Assembly: GCF_014646335.1 (NCBI RefSeq)
Contig: NZ_BMNG01000013.1
Span: 1 to 64,000 of the forward strand
DNA length: 64,000 nucleotides
Source of the DNA: Streptomyces lasiicapitis
GTDB lineage: Bacteria > Actinomycetota > Actinomycetes > Streptomycetales > Streptomycetaceae
Direction of reading: 5' to 3'
Made by a program: the position numbers and the translations under genes. The notes below the pieces were generated by a model that saw only the letters and a program-made list of their open reading frames with translations, had not been told where the DNA came from and ran no database searches. Positions 35,019 to 46,871 of the stretch are shown here, piece by piece (position 1 is the stretch's first letter; each line of letters begins with the position of its first letter).

Positions 35019-36137
35019 ATGTCCGCCAACAGCTTCTCCGCCCCGTCCGGCCCCGGCGCCCCGGAGGGCGGGGCGTCCGGAAGCACGGGCTCCGCGGGCG
35101 GCGCACCCCGGAGCGGTCCGGCGCGGGCCGCCGCCCCCGGCGAGAGCCCCGCGCGCCCCACCGCCGCCGTCCCCACCGTCCCCACCGTCCCCACCGTTCT
35201 GGTGCTCGACGCCCCCGCCCCCGCGCCCCCGCCCCGCCTCGGCTCCCTCACAGGACGCGCCCGCGTCCTGCACGCCGACGAGGACACCCTCGCCGGTCAA
35301 CTCCCGCACGCCGACGTGCTGTTGGTGTGGGACTTCCTCTCGCACGCGGTGCGCCGCGCCTGGCCCGGCGAGGGGCCGCGGCCCGCCTGGGTGCACACCG
35401 CGAGCGCGGGCGTCGACCATCTGATGTGTCCCGAACTCGCCGCGTCCGACGCGGTGGTGACCAACGCGCGCGGCGTCTTCGACCAGCCGATCGCCGAGTA
35501 CGTCGCCGCCCTCGTACTCGCCATGGCCAAGGACCTGCCGCGCACCCTCGACCTCCAGCGCGAGCGGACCTGGCTGCACCGGGAGAGCCGCCGCGTCTCG
35601 GGCACGCGCGCGTGCGTGGTGGGTTCGGGGCCGATCGGCCGCGCCATCGCCCGCACCCTGAAGGCCCTCGGCATCGCGTCCGCCCTCGTCGGACGGACCC
35701 CGCGCACCGGTGTGCACGGCCCCGACGACCTCAACCGGCTGCTCGCGCGCGCCGATTGGGTGGTGTGCGCGGCGCCCCTGACCGACGACACCCGCGGCAT
35801 GTTCGACGAGCGCCGCTTCGGCGTCATGCAGCCCTCCACGTGCTTCATCAACGTGGGCCGCGGCCAGCTCGTCGTCGAGGACGACCTCGCCGCCGCCCTG
35901 GCGAAGCGGTGGATCGCGGGTGCCGCGCTCGACGTCTTCGAGCAGGAGCCGCTGCCCGCGGACAGCCCGCTGTGGACCGCCCCGGGGCTCATCGTCTCGC
36001 CGCACATGAGCGGCGACACGGTCGGCTGGCGGGACGAACTCGGCGCGCAGTTCGTGACGTTGTACGGGCAGTGGGAGGCGGGTCGGGCGCTGGCGAACGT
36101 GGTCGACAAGAAACGTGGGTATGTCCCTGGGCACTGA
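35019..36137 (+). CDS. D-isomer-specific 2-hydroxyacid dehydrogenase
   Basis: This 372-residue NAD(P)-dependent oxidoreductase has a glycine-rich nucleotide fold VVGSGPIGRAIARTLKALG near 205. The catalytic residues are all present: Arg in INVGRGQLV, Glu in DVFEQEPLP and His in IVSPHMSGD. The first 70 residues are low-complexity, including three TVP repeats encoded by tandem GTCCCCACC units (about 35170-35195), and precede the real domain. ATG 35019 has no clear ribosome binding site. The next gene, an amidase, follows after 57 bp on the same strand, so they likely form one operon. Confidence 0.85.
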   Translation: MSANSFSAPSGPGAPEGGASGSTGSAGGAPRSGPARAAAPGESPARPTAAVPTVPTVPTVLVLDAPAPAPPPRLGSLTGRARVLHADEDTLAGQLPHADVLLVWDFLSHAVRRAWPGEGPRPAWVHTASAGVDHLMCPELAASDAVVTNARGVFDQPIAEYVAALVLAMAKDLPRTLDLQRERTWLHRESRRVSGTRACVVGSGPIGRAIARTLKALGIASALVGRTPRTGVHGPDDLNRLLARADWVVCAAPLTDDTRGMFDERRFGVMQPSTCFINVGRGQLVVEDDLAAALAKRWIAGAALDVFEQEPLPADSPLWTAPGLIVSPHMSGDTVGWRDELGAQFVTLYGQWEAGRALANVVDKKRGYVPGH

Positions 36138-36194
36138 TCGCTTCCGATCACCCAGCCCAGTGCCCCGCCCCGTTCCCGTTCGCTGAGGAGACGC

Positions 36195-37604
36195 ATGACC
36201 GAGCTCACGGACCTCACCGCCGTACAACTCGTCGATGGCTACCGCAAGGGCGAATTCAGCCCCGTGGATGTCACCCGTGCGGTGCTGCGGAGGGCCGAGG
36301 ATGTCCAGCCCGCCGTGAACGCGTTCGTACGTCTGGACCACGAAGGCGCCCTCGCGCAGGCCGGGGAGAGTACCGAGCGGTGGCGGCGCGGGGAGCCCGC
36401 CGGGCTTGTCGACGGGGTGCCGGTCACCGTGAAGGACATCCTGCTGCAGCGCGGCGCGCCCACGTTCCGTGGCTCCAAGTCCGTTTCGGAGGAGGGTGCT
36501 TGGGACGAGGACGCGCCCTCGGTGGCGCGGCTGCGTGAGCACGGCGCGGTGTTCGTCGGCAAGACGACGACGCCCGAGTTCGGCTGGAAGGGCGTGACGG
36601 ACAGCCCTCGGCACGGCGTGACCCGTAATCCGTACGACACCTCGCGCACCGCGGGCGGCTCCAGCGGCGGCAGCGCGGCGGCCGTGGCGCTCGGGGCGGG
36701 GCCGCTGTCGCTCGGGACGGACGGGGGCGGGTCGGTGCGGATCCCGGCCGCGTTCTGCGGGATCTTCGGGTTCAAGCCCACGTACGGCAGGGTGCCGCTG
36801 TATCCGGCGTCCGCGTTCGGGACGCTCGCACACGTCGGGCCGATGACGCGGGACGCGGCCGATGCCGCCCTGATGATGGACGTGATCTCCGGCCCTGACG
36901 CGCGCGACTGGTCCCACCTCGGGCCCGTGGCGGGCAGCTTCCGGGACGGGCTCGACGGGGGTGTGCGGGGGCTCCGGGTCGCCTACTCGGCGTCGCTCGG
37001 GGGGCAGGTCGCTGTGCGGCCCGCTGTCGCCGCTGCCGTGCGGGAGGCGGTGGGGACGCTGGCCTCACTCGGTGCGTACGTCGAGGAGGCCGATCCCGAC
37101 TTCGCCGATCCCGTGGACGCGTTCCACACGTTGTGGTTCAGCGGGGCCGCGCGGGTGGTGCAGCATCTGCCGCCCGCTCGGCGGGAGTTGCTCGATCCCG
37201 GGCTTCGGGAGATCTGTGCGCAGGGGGCTCGGTTCAGTGCGCTCGACTATCTGGCCGCTGTTGATGTGCGGATGGCTCTTGGGCGGCGGATGGGGGTCTT
37301 TCATGAGACGTACGACCTGTTGGTGACGCCTACTTTGCCGGTTACCGCGTTTGAGGCGGGGGTTGAGGTGCCGGGGAAGTCCGGGCTTCGGCGGTGGACG
37401 GGGTGGACGCCGTTCACTTACCCGTTCAACTTGACTCAGCAGCCGGCTGCGACTGTGCCCTGTGGGGTGGATGGGGGTGGGTTGCCGGTGGGGGTGCAGG
37501 TTGTGGCTGCGCGGCATGCGGATGCGCTTGTTCTTCGGGTTGCGCAGGCGTTGTACGGCGGGGGCGCTGCGCTGAGCGTCCCCCAACCCCGCCCCTTCCC
37601 GTAA
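36195..37604 (+). CDS. Amidase signature family hydrolase
   Basis: This 469-residue enzyme has the Ser-cisSer-Lys triad region. The lysine is in VDGVPVTVKDILLQ near 80, and the serines are in TAGGSSGGSAAAVALG near 155, followed by GTDGGGSVRIPAAFCGIFGFKPTYG. It hydrolyses a carboxamide; the substrate is not readable from sequence. ATG 36195 follows GAGGAGA. The last eight or so codons and the TAA stop lie inside a copy of the dispersed repeat, so the original C-terminus was probably different. Confidence 0.9.
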   Translation: MTELTDLTAVQLVDGYRKGEFSPVDVTRAVLRRAEDVQPAVNAFVRLDHEGALAQAGESTERWRRGEPAGLVDGVPVTVKDILLQRGAPTFRGSKSVSEEGAWDEDAPSVARLREHGAVFVGKTTTPEFGWKGVTDSPRHGVTRNPYDTSRTAGGSSGGSAAAVALGAGPLSLGTDGGGSVRIPAAFCGIFGFKPTYGRVPLYPASAFGTLAHVGPMTRDAADAALMMDVISGPDARDWSHLGPVAGSFRDGLDGGVRGLRVAYSASLGGQVAVRPAVAAAVREAVGTLASLGAYVEEADPDFADPVDAFHTLWFSGAARVVQHLPPARRELLDPGLREICAQGARFSALDYLAAVDVRMALGRRMGVFHETYDLLVTPTLPVTAFEAGVEVPGKSGLRRWTGWTPFTYPFNLTQQPAATVPCGVDGGGLPVGVQVVAARHADALVLRVAQALYGGGAALSVPQPRPFP

Positions 37605-37677
37605 CCAGGGGCTGCCGCCCCTGGACCCCGCTGATCGGCGCTTCGCGCCTCGTCCTCAAACGCCGGACGGGCTGAAA
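37581..37677. repeat. Dispersed intergenic repeat, copy 7, overlapping the amidase 3' end
   Basis: It matches the long copy at 32462-32559 in order: CCCGCCCCTTC, then AACCAGGGGCTGCCGCCCCTGG, then CCTCGTCCTCAAACGCCGG and ACGGGCTGAA. Bases 37581-37604 also encode the amidase C-terminus and stop. Confidence 0.88.
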
Positions 37678-37687
37678 CCGCCCACGT

Positions 37688-38176
37688 TTACGCTCGCCGG
37701 AAATTCAACGTCTCCCCCAGCGCCCCCGTCCGCCACAAGTCGTTGCACGCCTCCGCCATTTCCTCCAGGCCCTCGACGATCTGGCCCCAGACGATGCCTG
37801 GGACCCAGCCCACGTCGCCGTTGATCAGGAGGTTGTTGCGTTCGTAGAAGAGGGCCAGGTCGACGATCGTGCCCTGTTGGGGTGTTTCGTAGCCGTGGGA
37901 CTTTGTGCCCAGTTCTGTGCCGGAGAAGGTGAAATAGCACAGGTCGCCGGGGATGGGGGTGATGGTGGGGTTTTCGAGGGGAGGTTCGGTGGGGGCGAAG
38001 GGTGGGAACAGGGCGTAGATCTCATTCCGGGCATATTTCGCGTGGTACACCTCTCCGCCCAGCGGGAGGGCGTCCCAGACCGCCGCGCAGGTGACCGGAG
38101 CCCGGTCGTCGAGGAGCTTCGCCGTGGCCTGAACTCCCCGCTTGGCGAGGGAGACTTCGATGTATCGGTCTGCCAT
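37688..38176 (-). CDS. DUF3830 cyclophilin-like-fold protein
   Basis: This 162-residue protein has the DUF3830 pattern: MADRYIEVSLAKRG at the start, APVTCAAVWDALPLGGEVYHAKYARNEIY in the middle, and GDLCYFTFSGTEL followed by LFYERNNLL. The fold is cyclophilin-like; no enzymatic activity is established. Such genes often neighbour amidases, EutA-like racemases and amino acid transporters, as here, which suggests a shared catabolic theme. ATG at 38176 was chosen by similarity to the usual N-terminus; ATG 38185 is also possible. It is divergent from ehuB. Confidence 0.82.
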   Translation of the reverse strand: MADRYIEVSLAKRGVQATAKLLDDRAPVTCAAVWDALPLGGEVYHAKYARNEIYALFPPFAPTEPPLENPTITPIPGDLCYFTFSGTELGTKSHGYETPQQGTIVDLALFYERNNLLINGDVGWVPGIVWGQIVEGLEEMAEACNDLWRTGALGETLNFRRA

Positions 38177-38285
38177 GGGGCCCATGGTCCACCCCGGGTC
38201 GGCGCTCGCGTCAAGTGGACAACGATCGCATCAGGGGCTGGAATTCAACGGCATATCTCGCGTCGGCTCGGGTAGCCGCGCGCCC

Positions 38286-39188
38286 ATGGCTCCACCATCG
38301 AGGAACCCAAACAAGACAGAGCGCGCACCCGGCGTGCGCCGGAGAACCCTGCTCGCGTCGGCCGCCGTCCTGGGCACGGCAGGCGCGCTCGGCGCCACGG
38401 CGTGCAGCCGGGTGCCCACGGGCGACACGCTGGCCCGGCTGAAGTCGCAGGGCACGGTGCGGCTCGGCATCGCGGGCGAGGCCCCGTACGGGTACATCGA
38501 CGACAAAGGCGACTTCACGGGTGAGGCGGTGGAGCTCGCCAGGATCATCTTCAAGCGGCTCGGCGTCGACAGCGTGCAGCCCGTCGCCACCGACTTCAGC
38601 TCGCTGATCCCGGGGCTGCAGACGCAGCAGTTCGATGTCGTGTCCGCCGGGATGTACATCAACAAAGAGCGCTGTCAGCAGGTGATCTTCTCCGATCCCG
38701 AGTACCAGATGCTCGACTCGTTCATCGTGCGCAAGGGCAACCCGAAGGGGCTGCACACGTACGCCGACGTCGTGAAGAAGAAGGCCAAGTTCGGCACGGG
38801 CACGGGCTACGCCGAGATCGCGTACGCAGTCGACGCCGGGTACAAGGAGAGCGACATCGTGATCCTCCAGGACCCGGTGGCGGGGCTCAACGCCGTCGAG
38901 GCCGGACGGATCGACGTCTTCGGCGGGACCGCGCTGACCGCGCGCGGCGTGGTGAGGAAGAGCACCAAGGCCGAGGCCACCGAGGCGTTCGCGCCCCTCG
39001 TCGACGGCAAGAAGCACGTCGACGGCGGCGGCTTCACCTTCCGCCCCAACGACACCGAGCTCCGCGACGCCTTCAACGTGGAGATCCACAAGATGAAGAA
39101 GAGCGGCGAGCTCTTCCGGGTGCTGAAACGGTTCGGTTTCACCAAGGACGAGATGACCACCCTGACCGCAGAGGAGCTGTGCAAATGA
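38286..39188 (+). CDS. ehuB: EhuB, ectoine/hydroxyectoine-type ABC substrate-binding protein
   Basis: This 300-residue solute-binding protein of family 3 has an N-terminus (VRRRTLLASAAVLGTAGALGATAC) that combines a twin-arginine motif with a lipobox-like cysteine, so export by Tat and lipid anchoring are likely. The mature part has GTVRLGIAGEAPYGYIDDKGDFTGEAVELA and FDVVSAGMYINKERCQQV, typical of polar amino acid and ectoine binders. The operon order B-C-D-A and 4-bp overlaps match the Ehu importer. Aromatic cage residues would be needed to prove ectoine binding. Confidence 0.88.
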   Translation: MAPPSRNPNKTERAPGVRRRTLLASAAVLGTAGALGATACSRVPTGDTLARLKSQGTVRLGIAGEAPYGYIDDKGDFTGEAVELARIIFKRLGVDSVQPVATDFSSLIPGLQTQQFDVVSAGMYINKERCQQVIFSDPEYQMLDSFIVRKGNPKGLHTYADVVKKKAKFGTGTGYAEIAYAVDAGYKESDIVILQDPVAGLNAVEAGRIDVFGGTALTARGVVRKSTKAEATEAFAPLVDGKKHVDGGGFTFRPNDTELRDAFNVEIHKMKKSGELFRVLKRFGFTKDEMTTLTAEELCK

Positions 39189-39931
39189 CAGCGGGACTGT
39201 GGGAACACTGGGTACTTCCGGGCATCTGGATCACCATTCAGCTCACGCTCTACAGCGCGGCGCTCGCGACCGTCGTGGCCTTCGGCGTCGGCATGGCGCG
39301 CACGCACCGGCTGCGCACCGTGCGGTTCTTCGCCGGGTTCTACACGGAGATCTTCCGCGGGACGTCCTCGCTCGTGCTGATGTTCTGGATCTTCTTCGTG
39401 CTGCCTCAGCTCGCGGGGTGGGCGCTCGTCCCGATGTGGGCCGCGGTGCTCGCACTCGGGCTTTCGTACGGTGCGTACGGCGCCGAGATCGTGCGCGGCG
39501 CCCTGAACGCGGTGACCCCGGCGCAGCGCGAAGCGGGGGTCGCGCTGAGCTTCACGCCCTGGCAGCGGATGCGGCTCATCCTGCTGCCGCAGGCCGTGCC
39601 CGAGATGATCCCGCCGTTCTCGAACCTGCTGATCGAGCTGCTCAAGGGCACCGCCCTGGTGTCGCTGCTCGGCATCGGTGACGTGTCCTTCGCCGCCTAT
39701 CTGGTGCGGCTCGCGACCACCGAGAGCGCGGAGATCTACTCGATCACGCTGGTCATCTACTTCGTGATCGCCTTCCTGCTGACCCGCGGGATGCGGATCC
39801 TCGAGCGCAAGGCCAAGGCCGGGATCGGGCAGAAGCCCGAGCCGGGCGTCGGCATCATGCGCAGGCTGGGCCTTCGCCAGTCGACGGACGAGCTGACCCA
39901 CGCGGTGAAGCAGAACGGGGGTGTCTCATGA
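39185..39931 (+). CDS. ehuC: EhuC, ABC transporter permease
   Basis: This 248-residue polar amino acid-type permease has four or five membrane segments and the ATPase-contact loop ALNAVTPAQREAGVALSFTPWQRMRLILLPQAVPEMIP near 110-150. It overlaps ehuB by ATGA. The C-terminal cytoplasmic 40 residues are charged. Confidence 0.9.
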   Translation: MTAGLWEHWVLPGIWITIQLTLYSAALATVVAFGVGMARTHRLRTVRFFAGFYTEIFRGTSSLVLMFWIFFVLPQLAGWALVPMWAAVLALGLSYGAYGAEIVRGALNAVTPAQREAGVALSFTPWQRMRLILLPQAVPEMIPPFSNLLIELLKGTALVSLLGIGDVSFAAYLVRLATTESAEIYSITLVIYFVIAFLLTRGMRILERKAKAGIGQKPEPGVGIMRRLGLRQSTDELTHAVKQNGGVS

Positions 39932-40593
39932 ACAACGGTACGGACAAGTGGGACTGGGGCGCCGTCTCCGACTTCATGCCGCACTTCTGGGACGGGTTGC
40001 TCATCACCCTCCAGGTGCTCGCGCTCGGCTCGCTCATCTCGTTCGGGCTCGGCCTCGTCTGGGCGCTCGCGTTCCGGGCGCCGACGCGGTTCATCCGCTG
40101 GCCGGTCGGGATCGTCACCGAGTTCATCCGCAACACACCGCTGCTCGTGCAGCTCTTCTTCCTGTACTTCGTGCTGCCCGAGTGGGACATCCAGTACTCG
40201 GCGATGACCACCGGCACGATCGCGATCGGCCTGCACTACTCGACGTACACCGCGCAGGTCTACCGCGCGGGCATCGAGGCCGTGCCCGTCGGCCAGTGGG
40301 AGGCGGCCAAGGCGCTCAGCCTGTCGTACACGCGCACCTGGACCGCGGTGATCCTGCCGCAGGCGATCCGGCGTGTGATCCCCGCGCTCGGCAACTACGT
40401 CATCGCGATGCTCAAGGACACCCCGCTGCTCGCCAGCATCGGCGTGCTCGAACTCCTGCAGCGCTCGCGCCTCGAAGCCGCGCAGACCTTCCAGTACACC
40501 GAGGCGCTGACCGTCGTCGGTGTCGCCTTCATCCTCATCGCCTATCCGTCCTCCCTCCTCCTGCGAGCCCTGGAGCGCCGTCTTGTCCGCTGA
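39928..40593 (+). CDS. ehuD: EhuD, ABC transporter permease
   Basis: This 221-residue HisMQ-type permease carries EFIRNTPLLVQLFFLYF and the loop GIEAVPVGQWEAAKALSLSYTRTWTAVILPQAI. It overlaps ehuC by ATGA and forms the transmembrane heterodimer with it. Confidence 0.9.
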   Translation: MNNGTDKWDWGAVSDFMPHFWDGLLITLQVLALGSLISFGLGLVWALAFRAPTRFIRWPVGIVTEFIRNTPLLVQLFFLYFVLPEWDIQYSAMTTGTIAIGLHYSTYTAQVYRAGIEAVPVGQWEAAKALSLSYTRTWTAVILPQAIRRVIPALGNYVIAMLKDTPLLASIGVLELLQRSRLEAAQTFQYTEALTVVGVAFILIAYPSSLLLRALERRLVR

Positions 40594-41398
40594 CACGAAT
40601 CTCACCAAGGACCAGCCGAATCCGGCGGTGGACGGCAGCGAGCTGATCCGCTTCGACAAGGTCGTCAAGCGCTTCGGGTCCAACACGGTCCTGGACGAGC
40701 TGGACTTCTCCGTCTCCTCCGGCAAGCACGTGACGCTGATCGGCCCGTCGGGATCGGGAAAGACGACGATCCTGCGCCTCCTCATGACGCTGATCAAGCC
40801 GGACGAGGGCACGATCAAGGTCGGCGGGGAGTATCTGACGCACGAGCAGAAGAACGGCAAGCTCGTGCCCGCCGGCGAGAAGCACGTCCGCGAGGTCCGC
40901 AAGAACATCGGCATGGTGTTCCAGCAGTTCAACCTCTTCCCGAACATGAAGGTCCTGCGCAACATCACCGAGGCCCCCGTCACCGTGCTCGGCCTGTCCA
41001 AGGACGAGGCGGAGCAGCGGGCCCGCGAGCTGCTCGACCTGGTCGGGCTCGGCGACCGCTGCGACTCGTACCCGACGCAGCTCTCCGGCGGCCAGCAGCA
41101 GCGCGTCGCCATCGCGCGGGCGCTCGCGATGCGGCCGCAGGTGCTCCTCCTGGACGAGGTGACGTCCGCGCTCGACCCGGAGCTGGTCGCGGGCGTCCTG
41201 GACGTCCTGCGGGACATCGCGCACACCACCGACATCACGATGCTGTGCGTGACCCACGAGATGAACTTCGCGCGGGACATCTCCGACCAGGTGCTGATGT
41301 TCGACGCGGGCCGGGTGATCGAGTCGGGTTCGGCGGAGAAGATCTTCACCGAGCCGGAGCACGAGCGGACGCGGGAATTCCTGTCCGCGGTGCTGTGA
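40583..41398 (+). CDS. ehuA: EhuA, ABC transporter ATPase
   Basis: This 271-residue polar amino acid ATPase has Walker A GPSGSGKTT near residue 52, the Q-loop GMVFQQFNLFPNM, signature LSGGQQQRVAIARAL near 170, Walker B VLLLDEVTSALDPE and the switch histidine in VTHEM. The start is TTG at 40583, inside the end of ehuD, with GGAG upstream. It energises EhuBCD. Confidence 0.9.
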   Translation: MSADTNLTKDQPNPAVDGSELIRFDKVVKRFGSNTVLDELDFSVSSGKHVTLIGPSGSGKTTILRLLMTLIKPDEGTIKVGGEYLTHEQKNGKLVPAGEKHVREVRKNIGMVFQQFNLFPNMKVLRNITEAPVTVLGLSKDEAEQRARELLDLVGLGDRCDSYPTQLSGGQQQRVAIARALAMRPQVLLLDEVTSALDPELVAGVLDVLRDIAHTTDITMLCVTHEMNFARDISDQVLMFDAGRVIESGSAEKIFTEPEHERTREFLSAVL

Positions 41399-41609
41399 AC
41401 CTGGCAGTGCGCTGAGCGGATTGTCGAGGTCATGGCTTCGGCGCATGCCATAGGCATATGCCAGAGTGGCGTGTTCCTGCTCACCGAGCCGGAATCGCGC
41501 CACTCTTCCGGCCAACACCCCCTACCCAGCGGGCACTTGGCGGCTATCGTGGACAGTGTCGTGCTGTCCGGAACCGTTCCATGTCAGGATCAGCGATCAG
41601 GGGGAAGCC

Positions 41610-42368
41610 GTGGCGCTGCAGCGCGAGTCGACGACGGCCCACCAATTGGTACAGAACGCCCTGCGGGTGCTGGAGATCGTCGCCAACCGGGGCACCGGCA
41701 TCACCGAGGACGAGCTGGCCCGCCGCACGCGGATGCCGGCCGACCGGCTCGCCGCGCTCCTGCGCATGCTCCGGCGCGAGGGATACGTCGAGCAGATCAC
41801 CGACGGCGCGTACGTGACGGGCGCCTCGCTCACCCGCCTCGGCTCCGCTCACGACCGCGCCCTCGCCCTGCGCGAGAAGCTCCGGCACACCCTCGGCGGG
41901 CTGCGCGACTCGATCGGCGCCGCGGTCTACCTGAGCCGGTATGTGGACGGCGAGATCCGGGTCACCGACTTCGCGGACGGCCCGCGCGCGCCGAAGGTCA
42001 ACGAATGGGTGGACTTCCGGGTCTCGGCGCACGCCAGCGCCGTCGGCAAGAGCCTGCTCGCCCAGCTCGACCTGGACGCCCGCAGGGACCACCTCTCCCG
42101 GCACAAGATGGCCCGCCTCACCTCGCGCACCATCACCAGCGAACGCGTCCTGCTGAACAACCTCGACGCCCAGGCTCCCACGGTCCCGGTCCTCGACCTC
42201 CAGGAGTACGCGGTCGGCACGGTCTGCGCCGCCGTCCCCATCACCGCGGGCGCCACCGTCGGCTCCCTCGCCCTCTCCCTGCCGATCGAGCACGCCCACC
42301 GCCTGCGGGAGGCCGCCGACACCCTGAACAGGAACGCGGCACCGGTCCTGCTCTCCCTGGCGATCTAG
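41610..42368 (+). CDS. IclR-family transcriptional regulator
   Basis: This 252-residue protein has an N-terminal winged helix at about 10-75 (ALRVLEIVANRGTGITEDELARRTRMPADRLAALLRML). A C-terminal GAF-like ligand domain follows (VDFRVSAHASAVGKSLLAQL; AVGTVCAAVPITAGATVGSLALSLP). GTG 41610 follows GGGGGAA. Lying 211 bp downstream of ehuA in the same direction, it is a reasonable candidate for local control of the ehu/eut-like genes; this is inferred from position. Confidence 0.88.
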   Translation: MALQRESTTAHQLVQNALRVLEIVANRGTGITEDELARRTRMPADRLAALLRMLRREGYVEQITDGAYVTGASLTRLGSAHDRALALREKLRHTLGGLRDSIGAAVYLSRYVDGEIRVTDFADGPRAPKVNEWVDFRVSAHASAVGKSLLAQLDLDARRDHLSRHKMARLTSRTITSERVLLNNLDAQAPTVPVLDLQEYAVGTVCAAVPITAGATVGSLALSLPIEHAHRLREAADTLNRNAAPVLLSLAI

Positions 42369-42452
42369 CCCCGCCGCTCCCTCACCCCCTGGCGTCCGCC
42401 CCGGGTGGTCCGGAGCACCTCCCGGCACCAGGTATTATTTTCGAGTCAGCAG

Positions 42453-42526
42453 GCGCCGCTAGCTCAGTTGGTTAGAGCAGCTGACTCTTAATCAGCGGGT
42501 CCGGGGTTCGAGTCCCTGGCGGCGCA
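42453..42526 (+). tRNA. tRNA-Lys (CTT anticodon), copy 2
   Basis: It is base-for-base identical to copy 1 at 26389-26462, including the eight bases 5' of it (GTCAGCAG). The upstream AT-rich GTATTATTTT at about 42431-42440 may be part of its promoter. It marks the left border of the NRPS cluster. Confidence 0.97.
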
Positions 42527-42533
42527 CAGACAG

Positions 42534-42565
42534 CGAAGGCCCTCCGTTCCGACGGAGGGCCTTCG
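42534..42565 (+). terminator. Terminator after tRNA-Lys copy 2
   Basis: A 13-bp stem (42534-42546 with 42553-42565) with a 6-base loop separates the tRNA from the convergent NRPS-cluster operon. Confidence 0.85.
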
Positions 42566-42606
42566 TGCTGTTCCGGTCGCGGGCCTCGGTGGAAACGTCT
42601 CGCGTC

Positions 42607-43517
42607 TCAGTGGAAACTCAGCGTCCGGTACACCGTCACGTTCCCCGCCAGCTCCTGGCAGCGCTGGGCCGCCGTCGTCAGCTTGGTGTGGCAGTCGGGG
42701 GCCGCGGTGTCCAGGAGGATGCCGAGGGCCGTGCCGCTGTGGCCGACGACGACGCCGAGGCCGCCCACCGCCTCGCAGATGTCGATCATCGGTTCCAGGG
42801 ACCACTTGTGGCGCAGGACCTGGTTCATGCGGGCGCTGGCCGTGGCGACGCGGCCGACCTCCGCGAGGTCGCGGGCCGCCACCGCCCGCGTGACACGGTC
42901 CAGGAGCCGGGCGTACTCGCGTTCGTCGGCGGCGGTGAACGGCTTGGGGATGTTGTTGAAGTCGACGGTGTCCACCGAGCCGCCCTCGTCGACGCTGACC
43001 ACCGCCATCGACGGCAGCGAGCCCAGCTTGGCGCGCAGCCGCACGCTGCGGTGGTGGAAGGCGACCACCGAGGGATAGAGCACGCCGTCCGTGGGCTCGA
43101 TCCTCGCCAGGTACCTCTCGATGCGGCGCGGCGGCATCGCCTCGCCGAGCGCGTTGGCGACCGCCCGCGCCGTCGCCACCAGGTCGGCCGAGGAGCTGGC
43201 GAGGCCCTTGCCCTCGGGCAGGGTGCTGTCGAGGACGAGCAGGCCGCCCGCGGGGTGCTCCGTGTCCTCCATGATCATGGAGGTGAGGCGGAGCGCCTTC
43301 TTCTTGTGCGGCGGCACGACCGCGAGGGCGTCCGCGCCCGGGTCGAGTTCGAAGCGGGCCATGGCCCAGCGGGCGACCGGCAGCGTCACCAGGAAGTCGC
43401 CGTCCTTCTCGGGCAGCACGCCCTGCAGCAGCTCCCCGAAGGTGCCGAACGCGGCGCTGACCCCGACGGCCGCCACACCGGGCGGGGCCGTACCGGTCAA
43501 CAGGTGTGCGTGCGTGG

Positions 43518-43521
<4 letters not shown>
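42607..43521 (-). CDS. GHMP-family kinase, L-threonine kinase-like (2,3-diaminobutyrate supply)
   Basis: This 304-residue GHMP kinase has an N-terminal FGTFGELLQGVLPEKDGDFLVTLP segment typical of PduX-like L-threonine kinases. The phosphate-binding loop is LPEGKGLASSSADLVA near residue 102, and a C-terminal motif near VVVGHSGTALGILLD is also present. Predicted reaction: ATP-dependent phosphorylation of threonine to O-phospho-L-threonine. GTG 43521 overlaps the NRPS stop as GTGA and has AGGAGG upstream. It is the last gene of a five-gene operon. Together with the PLP enzyme and lyase it fits a Thr-to-2,3-diaminobutyrate route like that proposed for friulimicin/amphomycin-type lipopeptides. Confidence 0.82.
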
Positions 43522-46867
<3,346 letters not shown>

Positions 46868-46871
<4 letters not shown>

